From an uncultured Marinobacter sp. (GTDB lineage: Bacteria > Pseudomonadota > Gammaproteobacteria > Pseudomonadales > Oleiphilaceae), in NCBI RefSeq assembly GCF_947259545.1, contig NZ_CAMYMK010000009.1, forward strand, positions 310,001-374,000: DNA of 64,000 nucleotides, written 5' to 3'. The position numbers and the translations under genes are program-made. The notes under the pieces were generated by a model. The model saw only the letters and a program-made list of their open reading frames with translations, had not been told where the DNA came from and ran no database searches. Position 1 is the first letter of the stretch; each line of letters starts with the position of its first letter. Below are positions 1 through 9,769 of the stretch, piece by piece.

Positions 1-133
1 TGCTGAACAGTTAAAATACCTGATTCCACATGCTCACCTGGAACTGATCGACGGTATGGGGCACGACTTGCCTGAACCCCTGCTGGAGCGCTTTGCGGCC
101 ATAAGCCTGTCAGTGATGCGGGCGTCGTCCTGA
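1..133 (+). CDS. alpha/beta hydrolase, C-terminal fragment
   Basis: Only the last 43 codons are in the window, read from base 2 to the TGA at 131-133. The tail reads HLELIDGMGHDLPEPL, which resembles the C-terminal strand and catalytic His loop (GMGHD) of alpha/beta-fold hydrolases, where the nucleophile-activating histidine sits just before the last helix. The substrate cannot be judged from this fragment. A G/C-rich hairpin follows the stop, so the gene probably ends a transcript here. The family call is an inference from one short motif. Confidence 0.55.
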   Translation, partial: AEQLKYLIPHAHLELIDGMGHDLPEPLLERFAAISLSVMRASS

Positions 134-145
134 AATCGCCCCCCC

Positions 146-177
146 GGGGGAGGATATCCACAATATCCCCCCTTTGT
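146..177 (+). terminator. probable rho-independent terminator
   Basis: A run of five G plus GGATAT (146-157, one bulged A) pairs with ATATCC and a C run (163-172) around a five-base loop, followed by a loose T-rich stretch. It sits right after the hydrolase stop. The T tract is interrupted, so termination is likely but not certain. Confidence 0.45.
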
Positions 178-270
178 GTTTTCACTTTTTGCCCCCATTG
201 CCTATGGTTATAGGAGGACGTTTCGGTTCTGCGACGTTACTTCGGAACGATAACTGCGAGGGGAATACCC

Positions 271-702
271 ATGCGCTCATTAAAAGCTTCTGATGTCATG
301 TGGAATCACATCGAGCCAATTCGGTGTGGTGAGCCGTTAACCCGGGTAGTGAAAGCGCTCCTGAGGAATCACGTCACCGGTCTGCCCGTGGTGGATGAAC
401 ACCGGAAAGTCATCGGATTTATTTCAGAGCAGGACTGCATCCACGCATTGCTGGTCAGCAGTTACCACTGTGAGGGTGATCCCATTGTTGATGACGTGAT
501 GTTCCGCGAACCTGTGACGATCTCCCAGGAAATGGCCGTGGTTGACCTGGCCCAGAATCTGGGGGCTGGCAAACCCAAGGTATACCCGGTGGTGGATCAT
601 GGGCGCCTGGTAGGCATAGTGACCCGCACCGCCATTCTGGCAGAACTTGCCAGAGCGGGTTGCGGCATCGAATTACCAAAGTACGCTGCGGCGGAAGACT
701 GA
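271..702 (+). CDS. two-CBS-domain protein
   Basis: This 143-residue protein consists of two CBS domains in tandem, at about residues 5-60 and 72-130, with the typical motifs GLPVVDEHRKVIGFISEQD and YPVVDHGRLVGIVTRTAIL. CBS pairs form a Bateman module that binds adenosine ligands such as AMP or ATP and usually regulates a partner. No catalytic domain is attached, so the protein is a stand-alone sensor whose partner is unknown. The start is supported by GAGGGG seven bases upstream. The gene lies between a likely terminator and fghA with no clear operon link. Confidence 0.85.
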   Translation: MRSLKASDVMWNHIEPIRCGEPLTRVVKALLRNHVTGLPVVDEHRKVIGFISEQDCIHALLVSSYHCEGDPIVDDVMFREPVTISQEMAVVDLAQNLGAGKPKVYPVVDHGRLVGIVTRTAILAELARAGCGIELPKYAAAED

Positions 703-732
703 CCAGTATTCGTACCCTGAACCGAGGACATC

Positions 733-1578
733 ATGGAACTGCTATCCACCAACGTTTGTTTCGAGGGTGAACACCGTCGTTACCGTCATACCTCGGCAGC
801 CCTGGGCTGTACCATGGAGTTTGCCGTTTACCTGCCGCCGCTGGCGGTTGGTCGCAATCCGCGCCCGGTTCCCGCGCTCTACTGGCTTTCCGGGCTGACC
901 TGTAACGACCAGAATTTCATGCAGAAAGCGGGGGCACAGAGACAGGCGGCCAAACTGGGCATGGCCATTGTGTGCCCGGATACCAGCCCGCGTGGGCTCG
1001 GTCTTCCGGGTGAGGACGACAGCTACGACTTCGGCACCGGTGCCGGTTTTTACATCAACGCAACGGAACAGCCTTGGGCTCCGCATTACCGGATGTATGA
1101 CTATGTCGTGAAAGAGCTGCCGCAACTGGTGGAAGGCCAGCTTCCGGTGACTGACAAGCGCGCGATAAGCGGCCATTCCATGGGTGGTCACGGGGCTCTG
1201 ATCTCTGCCCTGAAGAATCCGGGGCGATATGCGTCGGTATCAGCGTTTGCACCCATCTCCAATCCCAGCGAGTGTCCCTGGGGACAAAAGGCGTTCACCG
1301 GTTATCTGGGTGCCGATAAGAGCCACTGGGAAGAATGGGATGCAACGCTATTGATCCCGACCGCACGGGAACGACTGCCCCTGCTGATAGATCAGGGCAC
1401 GTCCGACGAGTTTCTGGACAGTCAGCTGAACCCGGATGTATTGGCCGATGCCTGCGAGAAAATGCATCATCACATCAACCTGAGGATGCACCGGGGCTAC
1501 GATCACAGCTACTTCTTCATCGCCTCGTTTATTGACGATCACTTGAATTATCATGCCGAGGCTCTGGGGCTGAGGTAG
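733..1578 (+). CDS. fghA: S-formylglutathione hydrolase
   Basis: This 281-residue esterase-D family enzyme hydrolyses S-formylglutathione to formate and glutathione, the second step of glutathione-dependent formaldehyde detoxification in the cytoplasm. The nucleophile elbow GHSMGGHG (Ser near residue 149), the Asp in DQGTSDEF and the His in GYDHSYFF give the full catalytic triad. The length matches the family (about 280). The usual partner, a class III alcohol dehydrogenase, is not in the window. The gene converges on the signalling operon, with only nine bases between the two stop codons and no obvious terminator between them. Confidence 0.93.
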   Translation: MELLSTNVCFEGEHRRYRHTSAALGCTMEFAVYLPPLAVGRNPRPVPALYWLSGLTCNDQNFMQKAGAQRQAAKLGMAIVCPDTSPRGLGLPGEDDSYDFGTGAGFYINATEQPWAPHYRMYDYVVKELPQLVEGQLPVTDKRAISGHSMGGHGALISALKNPGRYASVSAFAPISNPSECPWGQKAFTGYLGADKSHWEEWDATLLIPTARERLPLLIDQGTSDEFLDSQLNPDVLADACEKMHHHINLRMHRGYDHSYFFIASFIDDHLNYHAEALGLR

Positions 1579-1587
1579 GGGACGGTT

Positions 1588-2742
1588 TCAGCGCAAGTCC
1601 CAGATCAGGCTGAAATCCATGGAGGGCATGATTTCGGGTTGTTCCACTGCCCGAATATTGAATTCCAGCAGGCTGCAGTCCCGTTCAAACGTTCCACTGT
1701 ACCGGTTGCCCTTCGGGCTGATGATGGCCCTTACGAAGGGGCCCAGGTGGCGGATAGGGCGTTGGGTCACAACGCCAACCTCACTATTGGCCAGCCGCAC
1801 CAGGGTGCCGGGCGGGTAATCTGTCAGCACTGTCAGTAATGCCCTTGGAATGGCCGGGCGTAGCTGGCCGTCAGTCAGGCTGGCGACCAGTTTTCTGGCG
1901 TCGATAATGTTCATCCGTTCGCGGTAGGCCCGTTTGGTGATCATGGCGACATAGCGTTCAGCCAGGGCGAGAATTTCCGCTTCCGGCCTTATTTCAGTAC
2001 CGCTGAGTCCTTTGGGATATCCGGATCCGTCGGCTTGCTCGTGGTGTTGCACAATGATCTCGAACAGGGCCTCGTTCTGGATACCAGCGGCATACAGGGC
2101 GTTAACACTGCGTTGCGGATGCTTGCGAATAACCGCGCGTTGATTGCCGTTAAGAAGTTTGCTGGAAGCGTTCAGCTGGTCGGCAACAGGGACTAATGCC
2201 AGGTTGGCAACCAGGGCGGCGCTGGTGAGCAGACTGGTTCGGTTGTTATCGAGTCCGAACGTCTGCGCGGTAAAGTGACAGAGAATGGCGTAGAACAGAA
2301 TCTGTTCGTGAATGGTGGGCTCAACAGAGTACAAATGGATCAGGGCGAGGCTGGCATCCGGTGCTTCGTCGCAGATACGTTCAATCAGGCGGGTAAGGCC
2401 GAGCAGGCGCTTTTCTGCACTGTCGTCACCGGAGGTGATGGCGTTCAGGGTTGCTTCCAGAGTTTGTAGCAGCACCGGATAATCCGCGAAGGGATTGCGC
2501 TGACGGGTATCCTCGAAGATCTCCTCCTGCTCACGCTCCATCTTGCGGGGGTGGAACAATCCCCGTTCAAACAGCTGCTCGAGCTGCATGTCATTCTGGA
2601 TGACGTAGCCCTGGCGCAACAGGACGTTGCCTTCAACGTCATAAACGGTCCACGGCAGTGGTCTACCCACCACCAGGGCGCCGGGTGCGATACGGGCGAG
2701 ATTCGACACGGATTGATTTCCTGAACTTTGTTTTTCTTGCAT
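1588..2742 (-). CDS. degenerate HD-GYP domain protein
   Basis: This 384-residue protein has an N-terminal region of about 140 residues of the kind often found before HD-GYP domains, then an HD-GYP-like domain at about residues 150-320. The GYP side is intact (HHEQADGSGYP, 233-243) and the KHP histidine is present. At the place of the HD metal-ligand pair, however, the sequence reads AALVANLALVP, with Ala179-Asn180 instead of His-Asp. Known HD-GYP c-di-GMP phosphodiesterases need that pair, so this one is probably not catalytic and may act as a c-di-GMP or protein-interaction module. It is the last gene of the signalling run, 53 bases after the preceding gene, and has a poor ribosome-binding site. 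Confidence 0.8.
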   Translation of the reverse strand: MQEKQSSGNQSVSNLARIAPGALVVGRPLPWTVYDVEGNVLLRQGYVIQNDMQLEQLFERGLFHPRKMEREQEEIFEDTRQRNPFADYPVLLQTLEATLNAITSGDDSAEKRLLGLTRLIERICDEAPDASLALIHLYSVEPTIHEQILFYAILCHFTAQTFGLDNNRTSLLTSAALVANLALVPVADQLNASSKLLNGNQRAVIRKHPQRSVNALYAAGIQNEALFEIIVQHHEQADGSGYPKGLSGTEIRPEAEILALAERYVAMITKRAYRERMNIIDARKLVASLTDGQLRPAIPRALLTVLTDYPPGTLVRLANSEVGVVTQRPIRHLGPFVRAIISPKGNRYSGTFERDCSLLEFNIRAVEQPEIMPSMDFSLIWDLR

Positions 2743-2795
2743 CGCAGTCTAACGCCAAACTCGGGGTAACTCCAGAAGCCAGGGAGGCCCTCAGG

Positions 2796-5669
2796 CTACT
2801 CCTGCATGAGAGTATAGTAGTGGAAGGCTTGCTGAATATGCTCCCTTATCTGTTTGTCATCCCACGGTTTCGTCAGGAACTTGTATATTGCTCCCTCGTT
2901 GATGGCATCCGTGACGGATTTTAGGTCGGTGTAGCCAGACAGCACGATGCGCACAGTATCAGGATGGAGTGCTTTGACCTGGCTAAAGAACTCGGTACCG
3001 GACATCTCCGGCATTCGCTGATCCGAAATGATTACCTGCACATGGTTCTGGGCGAGCAGGTCAAAAGCATCATGCACACTGGTCGTCGATAATATCCGGT
3101 AACCATCGCGTCGCAGGACCCTTGTTAAGGCTCGGAGAATGTTGGCTTCATCGTCAAGAAGAAGCAAGGTTCTCGTCTCTTCCGCAGTGTCTGACCCAGT
3201 AGATATAGATGGTGTTTGATTATAATGCGAATGCAGGTATTTCAGTAGTTTCTGAAATGGTATTGGCCTGGAGTACGCAAAGCCCTGTAGCAGATCGCAT
3301 TGATGCTTGCGGAGGAACGCTGCATGTGCCTCCGTTTCTACGCCCTCAGCGACTACTTCAAGGCCAAGGTGGTGGGCCATGGAAATGACCCCCTGTGTAA
3401 TAGCAGCGTCGCTTCGGTTCTTGATGACGTTTTTAATGAATGACCGGTCGATTTTGATCTTGCTTGCCGGAAGCAGCTTGATGTAGCTGAGACTCGAAAA
3501 GCCGGTTCCAAAATCGTCAATTGCAACTTTAACCCCCAGATCACGGATTGCACGTAGCGTACTGATGACCTGATCGGTGTCGAACAGTACCGCAGATTCC
3601 ACAATCTCCAGTTCCAGGCTTTCCGGGGGGAGTCCGGACGCCTTGAGAGCCTGCTTTACGATATCGGCGAATCCGGCTTTGCGAAGCTGAACAGGGGATA
3701 CGTTGACTGCCACGCTGCATTCTTTGAAACCCTTGGACTGTAAGTGAACGGTATCGCGGCATGCTTGCTCCAGAACCCTTTTCCCCAAACCGATAATTTG
3801 CCCGGTTTCCTCTGCCAGAGGCACGAAATCAGCGGGGGAAACCAGTCCCAGTTCCGGGTGCTCCCAACGGACCAGAGCTTCCACCGATCTGGGATGACCC
3901 GTTCTCGCGTCAATCACGGGTTGATAGAACAGTGTCAGCTTGTCGTTATCGATGGCGTCCTGCAGCTGATTTCTCAGCCTGACTCGGTAATTGGCCTCCG
4001 TGTTCAGGTTTGTCGAATACCATTGGTAGGTATTTTTCCCTAACTGTTTGGCCCGATACATTGCCATGTCAGCTTGCTGTAATAGCTCCATGGGAGTGCA
4101 GATATCGCCGTCATCGGTGGTGATGCCGATACTGGCTGTAAGGTGAAGAGTATGATCATCAACCTTGTAAGGAACAGAGAGTTCCCTGATAAGCTTTTCG
4201 ACAACTTGCAATACGTCGTTCGTGTGCGCAAGGTCCGGAAGCAGGACAACGAACTCATCTCCACTGATACGAGCCACGGTGTCTCCCGACCGCACCGTTC
4301 TGGCTAGACGTTCCCCGACCTCAGTCAATATCTTGTCACCCAAGCGATGACCCAACGAGTCATTTATAAGTTTGAAACCATCGAGGTCGACGAATAGAAC
4401 GGCGACTTTCCGGTCGTATCGGGACGCAAACTGACATGCCTGGGTGAGCCGGTCCTCCAGTAGCGCGCGGTTCGGGAGGCCGGTTAGGACATCGTGGCTG
4501 ATATTGTAGGCCAATTGATGTTCTACGGATTTACGGTCGGATATATCGTTCAGTACGCCAATGAAATGGGTCACCTGGCCATTGTTGTCCGGGATTGGAG
4601 CCAGGTATAGGTCGTTCCAGAACGGCGTCCCGTCTTTTCGATAGTTGCGCAGGACAACCTTGATAGGACTCTGGTTTTCCAGTCCTTCACGTATTTCATT
4701 TAATGCCTGTTCGTTGAAGGGGTCGGCGATGGTACCCTGAAGAAATCGGCAGTTTTGTCCGAGCGCTTCTTCCCCGGAGTAACCCGTTATTTGCTCGAAA
4801 GCCGGGTTCACATATATAAGCGGAAAATCTGATTCTTTTGCATCCGCGATAATGATGCCATTGGATGTGTATTCAATGCTGCGTTTCAACAGGCGCAGCT
4901 GACGACTACTCTTTACCCGTTCCGTTATGTCAGTGAGCATCAAAAGTTGCAGAGGCTGATGGTTGATTTCAATGTCCCGGCTAATAATTTCAACCAGTAT
5001 CTTGTTACCCGATTTACTTTGGTGGCCTTCCAGTCTAGCGCCCTTGGCCAATAAAATTCCTTCTGACGCCAGTAACTCCGGTTCGTTATACTCGGTTCTC
5101 AGGTCCTTAAGGCTCAGCTCGTTTACAGAATTGTTATCATATTGATAAAGATTTCGGGCAGCGTGGTTCATTGAATGCAACCGCTGAGTGCCCGGGTGTA
5201 CCAGACACATCGGAGCCGGATTATTCTCGAACAACAGACGATAGTGAGCCTCGCTACTCGCAAGACGTTCTGATGCTATTGCTCGATCAATGGCATAGCG
5301 GATGCTCCTGATCAGGGTATGGCCATCCAGCATGCCCTTAACCAGATAATCAGTCGCACCCAGCTCAACCGCCCTGACATCCAGTTCCTCGTCACCCTGG
5401 CCAGTCAGCAGAATAAACGGTGTCGTAATACCGGACAGTTTGGCGTCGTGGATAAGATCAAGTCCCGAATCCGGGCCAAGACGAAAGTCGATCAGGGCTG
5501 CGGCATAGACTTTGGTTTTCAGTGCTTCAAGTCCCGCACTGGCAGTGCTGTACCAGTCGAGGTGTGTGGGAACTGGGCTGCTATCTTTAAGCAGGTCTCG
5601 TGTGATCAGGTAATCGTCTTCGTCGTCCTCGATCAGGAGGATATTCAGTTCAGGGTCAAATTTACTCAT
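2796..5669 (-). CDS. REC-PAS-PAS-GGDEF-EAL-REC c-di-GMP signalling protein
   Basis: This protein of about 957 residues has, in order, a receiver domain (8-125, acidic cluster EDDEDD, phospho-Asp in ALIDFRLGP), two PAS domains (about 140-250 and 260-380), GGDEF (395-550), EAL (565-805) and a second receiver (830-950, ISDQRMP). The GGDEF signature is RISGDEF, a variant still found in active cyclases. The EAL signature EALVRWEHP and the loop DDFGTGFSS are intact, so phosphodiesterase activity is likely. Receivers at both ends are unusual and imply two phospho-inputs. I prefer the ATG at 5669 (MSKFDPEL) over one 12 bases upstream because it has GGA at good spacing. It overlaps the Rcp1-like gene by 8 bases, which points to translational coupling. 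Confidence 0.9.
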   Translation of the reverse strand: MSKFDPELNILLIEDDEDDYLITRDLLKDSSPVPTHLDWYSTASAGLEALKTKVYAAALIDFRLGPDSGLDLIHDAKLSGITTPFILLTGQGDEELDVRAVELGATDYLVKGMLDGHTLIRSIRYAIDRAIASERLASSEAHYRLLFENNPAPMCLVHPGTQRLHSMNHAARNLYQYDNNSVNELSLKDLRTEYNEPELLASEGILLAKGARLEGHQSKSGNKILVEIISRDIEINHQPLQLLMLTDITERVKSSRQLRLLKRSIEYTSNGIIIADAKESDFPLIYVNPAFEQITGYSGEEALGQNCRFLQGTIADPFNEQALNEIREGLENQSPIKVVLRNYRKDGTPFWNDLYLAPIPDNNGQVTHFIGVLNDISDRKSVEHQLAYNISHDVLTGLPNRALLEDRLTQACQFASRYDRKVAVLFVDLDGFKLINDSLGHRLGDKILTEVGERLARTVRSGDTVARISGDEFVVLLPDLAHTNDVLQVVEKLIRELSVPYKVDDHTLHLTASIGITTDDGDICTPMELLQQADMAMYRAKQLGKNTYQWYSTNLNTEANYRVRLRNQLQDAIDNDKLTLFYQPVIDARTGHPRSVEALVRWEHPELGLVSPADFVPLAEETGQIIGLGKRVLEQACRDTVHLQSKGFKECSVAVNVSPVQLRKAGFADIVKQALKASGLPPESLELEIVESAVLFDTDQVISTLRAIRDLGVKVAIDDFGTGFSSLSYIKLLPASKIKIDRSFIKNVIKNRSDAAITQGVISMAHHLGLEVVAEGVETEAHAAFLRKHQCDLLQGFAYSRPIPFQKLLKYLHSHYNQTPSISTGSDTAEETRTLLLLDDEANILRALTRVLRRDGYRILSTTSVHDAFDLLAQNHVQVIISDQRMPEMSGTEFFSQVKALHPDTVRIVLSGYTDLKSVTDAINEGAIYKFLTKPWDDKQIREHIQQAFHYYTLMQE

Positions 5670-6129
5670 AATATTCCGCATTTCCCGGCAGACGGACGGT
5701 ATCGACCCAATAGGTCTTCAACGATTGGACTACACCCAGTAAGTCTGAATACCGCGCCGGCTTTATGATGTAAGAATTTGCTCCCTTCTCGTAACATTCG
5801 TCGACGTCATCTTCGCTCTTGGAGGTGGTCAATACCACCGTTGGCAGTTTCCTCAGTCTTGGATCGGATTTGATCTCTTGCAGGGCTTGCCGCCCATCTT
5901 TCAGAGGCATGTTAAGGTCGAGTAGGATCAAGTCCGGTAATCCACAGTATGATTCTGGTGTCGCAGCCTCGGGATCGCCGTTGAGGAACCGCATCAGTTC
6001 CTCGCCATCCTGCACGAAGCAAAGGAGGCACTCGTTACATCGCTCATCAAATGCATCCCGTATCAGCAGGCGATCATCCGGATCGTCGTCAGCAACAAGA
6101 ACAAAAGGTGTTACATCCTGATTATCCAT
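5662..6129 (-). CDS. Rcp1-like single-domain response regulator
   Basis: This 155-residue protein is a lone receiver domain of the Rcp1 type that partners phytochrome-like kinases. It has the acidic pocket ADDDPDD near residue 14, the phospho-acceptor Asp71 in LILLDLNMP, and a conserved Thr and Lys in VVLTTS and YIIKPA. There is no output domain, so it probably shuttles phosphate or binds a partner. The ATG at 6129 overlaps the stop of the large kinase gene by 8 bases, and the kinase has the matching SHDLQEPLRKI dimerisation motif. The pair is therefore very likely cognate. Confidence 0.88.
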   Translation of the reverse strand: MDNQDVTPFVLVADDDPDDRLLIRDAFDERCNECLLCFVQDGEELMRFLNGDPEAATPESYCGLPDLILLDLNMPLKDGRQALQEIKSDPRLRKLPTVVLTTSKSEDDVDECYEKGANSYIIKPARYSDLLGVVQSLKTYWVDTVRLPGNAEYYE

Positions 6130-9100
6130 CTTGGGGAGAAACCTCCTTGTTGTTCGCCACAAACCGAATCCTGAAAGTCGTACCAGCATTCGGGGCGCTT
6201 TCCACCTCAATCGATGCGTTATGACGGTCCAGTATTTTTTTGACGATGGCCATACCTATGCCGGTACCGTCATACTCATGCTTCTGATGAAGTCGCTGGA
6301 ACGGGTGGAACAGCTTGTCCGCATACTTCGGATCAAAACCAATGCCATTGTCTTGAACCACCAATGTCCACCCATCTTGAGCCTTATTTTCAGGGTAGAC
6401 CAAAATCCTCGGTGGCCGATCTTTTGGATGAAATTTGACAGCATTACTCAACAGGTTTTGAAGCACCTGGCGGATCTGCGTCGGATCTCCGTGAATCGGA
6501 GGTAAACGGGATGTCTCCAGCACAGCGTTTTCCCGAGCAATGGTTGCCTCCATGTCGTCGAGGACTCCCTGTAATATCTTGTTGGTATCGCAATTGACGA
6601 ACGGTTTGGCCTTGCTTGTCACCCTGGAGTAACTCAGTAAATCGAGAATCAATGCCTGCATTCGCATAGCCGCAGATTGCATCCGCTTGAGGTAGTCCAG
6701 ATCCTGAGTGGTTAACCGATCTGACGTACTGATCAGGCGGTCGGAGAATGCCTGAATCTTCCTCAGTGGCTCCTGCAGATCGTGCGAGGCGACAAAGGCA
6801 AAGTCCTGGAGTTCCCTGTTACTGCGCTCCAGTTCCTTAAGTGTGGTTTCAAGCTTCTCCTGGGCCTCTTTGCGTTCGGTGATACTACGATAGTAGACGG
6901 ATAGTCCTTCTTCGGACGGGTATGCACTTACTTCGAACCATTCCCTCAACGGGGGGTAGTAGGCCTCGAATGCGACCGATTCACCTTTCTCCATGGCGTA
7001 TCGATACTGGTCATCGAATTCTGATCCAATGGCTTCGGGGAACCACTCCCAGAGCGTTCTGCCCAAAAGCTCCTCGCGACTCCTGCGCAGGATTTCTTCC
7101 GAACGCTTGTTTACGTATATGAATCGCCAGTCCTTATCCAGAGTAAAGAAGGCGTCGGTGATGCTCTCGAAGATCGTGGATTGTCTTTCGGCATACCTTC
7201 GAAGTTGTTCCGTGGCTTGGCGATTTTCGGTTATGTCCTGAAAAGCACCTTGAAGCCTGACAATGTTGCCTTTCGCATCCTTCACTGCGTGTCCGATTGT
7301 TCTTACCCAGCGAAGGCGCCCCTTAGCTGTGCGCAGTTCTAGCTCTTCATCGTATGGAAACCCGGTTTCGATGCAAAGCTCCACAGCTTCCCTGATACGT
7401 TGCTGGTGTTCAGGGATGTAATAGCGGATAGCCTCCTCGATATCAGGTACCTGGCCTCTGGGAACTTCGTGTATATCACACACGGCATCGGACCAAAGGG
7501 TCTTTCCGGATGATATATCAACAATCCAGCCGCCAACCTGAGCCAAATGTCCCGCGATACGAAGCAGGGCTTCACTTTCTTTGAGCTTCTCCTGAATGGC
7601 TTGGGTCTCAGTGATGTCCCGTGCCACGGCGTAGATCATTTCGTCGGTGCTAAGGATGGCGTTGATTTGTATCCAACGCGCCGTTCCATTTCTGTGCAAA
7701 ACGCGTATGTAGAGATCATTAACGATGTTGCCTGCAACGAGGGATCGAACTGCTTTTTTGACGTCCTCTTCGTCGTCCTTGTGGACAAGTTCCAGATATG
7801 AGGTGCCCAAGAGTTCATTCCTCTCATAGCCCAAAGTTTTTACAAAGCTTTGATTCAACTCAAAGAAGTTATTGTTCAGGTCAACAATGCAGAACATGTC
7901 GGGGGAGAGAGAAAAAAATTGTTCCCGTTCGTGAGAGAGGACTTCCGCCGCCAGTTCATTAGATACGTCACGGCCCACGCAAAACAGGGCATTGTCTTCC
8001 TGTGACCATTCTGCTGTCCAGGCGACTGTGACCACCTGGCCGTTCTTGTGCCTCAGGCGAGTTTTAAGATCCCGTGTTCTTTCATTTTCACCCGTCACCA
8101 GTCGACTGATTTCGTCAGTAGCCGACGCTTTGTCCTCTGGAAGCAGTAATTGATCGTATCGGGTGCCAACTAACTCTTGAGGGGAATAGCCTAAAACGGT
8201 TTCACAGGCAGGGCTGACGGCAGTGAAAACACCCTCGTGACTGACAGAGCAAAGGATTTCCCGGGAGAACTGCATAATTCTTTCATGGGTGTGTCTGAGA
8301 TTTCTTTCTTTCTTCAGGTGACGATTCAGTGTGTCATTGAGTGCGGATAGGCGCTGGGAGTGGTGTACGGATTCACGCCAGAAAAAGTGGCTGAGCATCA
8401 TCAGGAAACTGAGCCCCAGGCCTGTAAAGAGAATTAACGGAGGAAGATAGAAATCATTTCCCTGTAATATGTTGCTAGTCGGAAAAACTTCAATCTGCCA
8501 TTTGCTGTCATGGTGGGGGTACAGATCCAGTGCGGCCAGAGGCTGAATGGATTCCGGGCGTTCCCCGCCAGTTGAATCGAATATGATCTGTCCGCTGTAT
8601 TTAACGAGTAATTCCAACGCTCCCTTTCTTTGCTGAAGCTCACTGAAGACATCATTTAGATTAATGGTTGCAATTATGAGCCAGGAGCGGTTTTGGGGCC
8701 GGTCGGAGGGAGCGGCTATTACAGAATACCACCCGCCGCCAGGTCCGGCCTTTTTGGGGGGGCTAAGGTGAGTTACTCTGGTTGCCGTCACATGCCCAAG
8801 CCAAGTCCGATTTTGTGGTTCATTGAGAAAGCCATCAATCCATATGCGGTCGTCCGGCAAACGTGCCTCTGTCTTCTCCGGCCGCATGGTGGGGTCGAGT
8901 ATGCTGATCAGTCGAAGCTCGGGAAAATCGCGAAAATAACTAGTCACTTCCTGTCGCCAGTGGCCATCAGAGGGCTGGCTCTCCACTAACCGGAACCGTT
9001 CAGCCAATCTCTGAAGCAGGGTTAACCGAATATCGACTGCAGAATTAGCTGCGTCCTGCACCTGTATTGCCAGGGTTTCGGCCCGCTGTTGAATACTTTC

Positions 9101-9769
9101 GCTAGTATGTAAGCGCATGATATGCCATATCATCGTGGTAATGGTGATCCCCAGAACACCGACTAATACCACTCCCCGAGAAAACAGGGGGACTTTGGAT
9201 TTATCGAAGTGGAAGAGGAAGGGGAGGGCCAGGCTGGCCAATATCGCCAACGGGCTGACGACGATAGTCGCTTCCGGGATGCTGCCCAGGCTCATGGGCG
9301 CAAGCTGTGGATACCAGTAAGATAACAGGGACAGGAACCCGATAACCATTACCAAAGGGGCTGCAATCAGACCAGCCAGCCACCCCCTGGTGAGGTGAAT
9401 AGCGCTTAATACACTAATAGCCACAGCGAAAATGACAGTAAAGACAGCTGGGCCGATATAAAATCTGTCAAGGAAGGGGTGACTGGCCGTTGTCAGGGGC
9501 AGGTGGGGCAAGGCTGTGAAGAAAAAAGCTGCCAGAATAGTGCCCACCGAAGTCACAGACGCTACTATTCGCAATCCGAACAGAACCGCAAAAAGAGCTA
9601 TGCTGATGGCGATGGCCATCAAACCACCGCCAGGCTCCAATGTGATTCGGCCGACAGCTCCATTTTGGAGTGTGGCGGCGTCAAACAGAATAATGGTCCC
9701 GATCGCGGCCAGCGAGATTGACAGTGCTAAAGTCAGACAGAACCAAAAAGTGAGCTGACGTTCAGCCAT
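6122..9769 (-). CDS. large membrane multi-PAS sensor histidine kinase
   Basis: This 1215-residue hybrid-free kinase starts with about seven hydrophobic segments (residues 8-220). A presumed extracytoplasmic sensor region (about 225-440) and another membrane segment (about 445-470) follow. A coiled stretch and a series of about four or five PAS/PAC units fill residues 490-970. The HisKA helix carries SHDLQEPLRKI with the phospho-His, and the HATPase domain shows NLLSNAVKF, DNGIGF and GTGIGMAI. No receiver is fused to it; the next gene supplies one. Its start overlaps the stop of the REC-ATPase gene by 8 bases. The stimulus is unknown. PAS domains suggest redox, light or small ligands, but no cofactor residues can be assigned by eye. 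Confidence 0.9.
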   Translation of the reverse strand: MAERQLTFWFCLTLALSISLAAIGTIILFDAATLQNGAVGRITLEPGGGLMAIAISIALFAVLFGLRIVASVTSVGTILAAFFFTALPHLPLTTASHPFLDRFYIGPAVFTVIFAVAISVLSAIHLTRGWLAGLIAAPLVMVIGFLSLLSYWYPQLAPMSLGSIPEATIVVSPLAILASLALPFLFHFDKSKVPLFSRGVVLVGVLGITITTMIWHIMRLHTSESIQQRAETLAIQVQDAANSAVDIRLTLLQRLAERFRLVESQPSDGHWRQEVTSYFRDFPELRLISILDPTMRPEKTEARLPDDRIWIDGFLNEPQNRTWLGHVTATRVTHLSPPKKAGPGGGWYSVIAAPSDRPQNRSWLIIATINLNDVFSELQQRKGALELLVKYSGQIIFDSTGGERPESIQPLAALDLYPHHDSKWQIEVFPTSNILQGNDFYLPPLILFTGLGLSFLMMLSHFFWRESVHHSQRLSALNDTLNRHLKKERNLRHTHERIMQFSREILCSVSHEGVFTAVSPACETVLGYSPQELVGTRYDQLLLPEDKASATDEISRLVTGENERTRDLKTRLRHKNGQVVTVAWTAEWSQEDNALFCVGRDVSNELAAEVLSHEREQFFSLSPDMFCIVDLNNNFFELNQSFVKTLGYERNELLGTSYLELVHKDDEEDVKKAVRSLVAGNIVNDLYIRVLHRNGTARWIQINAILSTDEMIYAVARDITETQAIQEKLKESEALLRIAGHLAQVGGWIVDISSGKTLWSDAVCDIHEVPRGQVPDIEEAIRYYIPEHQQRIREAVELCIETGFPYDEELELRTAKGRLRWVRTIGHAVKDAKGNIVRLQGAFQDITENRQATEQLRRYAERQSTIFESITDAFFTLDKDWRFIYVNKRSEEILRRSREELLGRTLWEWFPEAIGSEFDDQYRYAMEKGESVAFEAYYPPLREWFEVSAYPSEEGLSVYYRSITERKEAQEKLETTLKELERSNRELQDFAFVASHDLQEPLRKIQAFSDRLISTSDRLTTQDLDYLKRMQSAAMRMQALILDLLSYSRVTSKAKPFVNCDTNKILQGVLDDMEATIARENAVLETSRLPPIHGDPTQIRQVLQNLLSNAVKFHPKDRPPRILVYPENKAQDGWTLVVQDNGIGFDPKYADKLFHPFQRLHQKHEYDGTGIGMAIVKKILDRHNASIEVESAPNAGTTFRIRFVANNKEVSPQDG

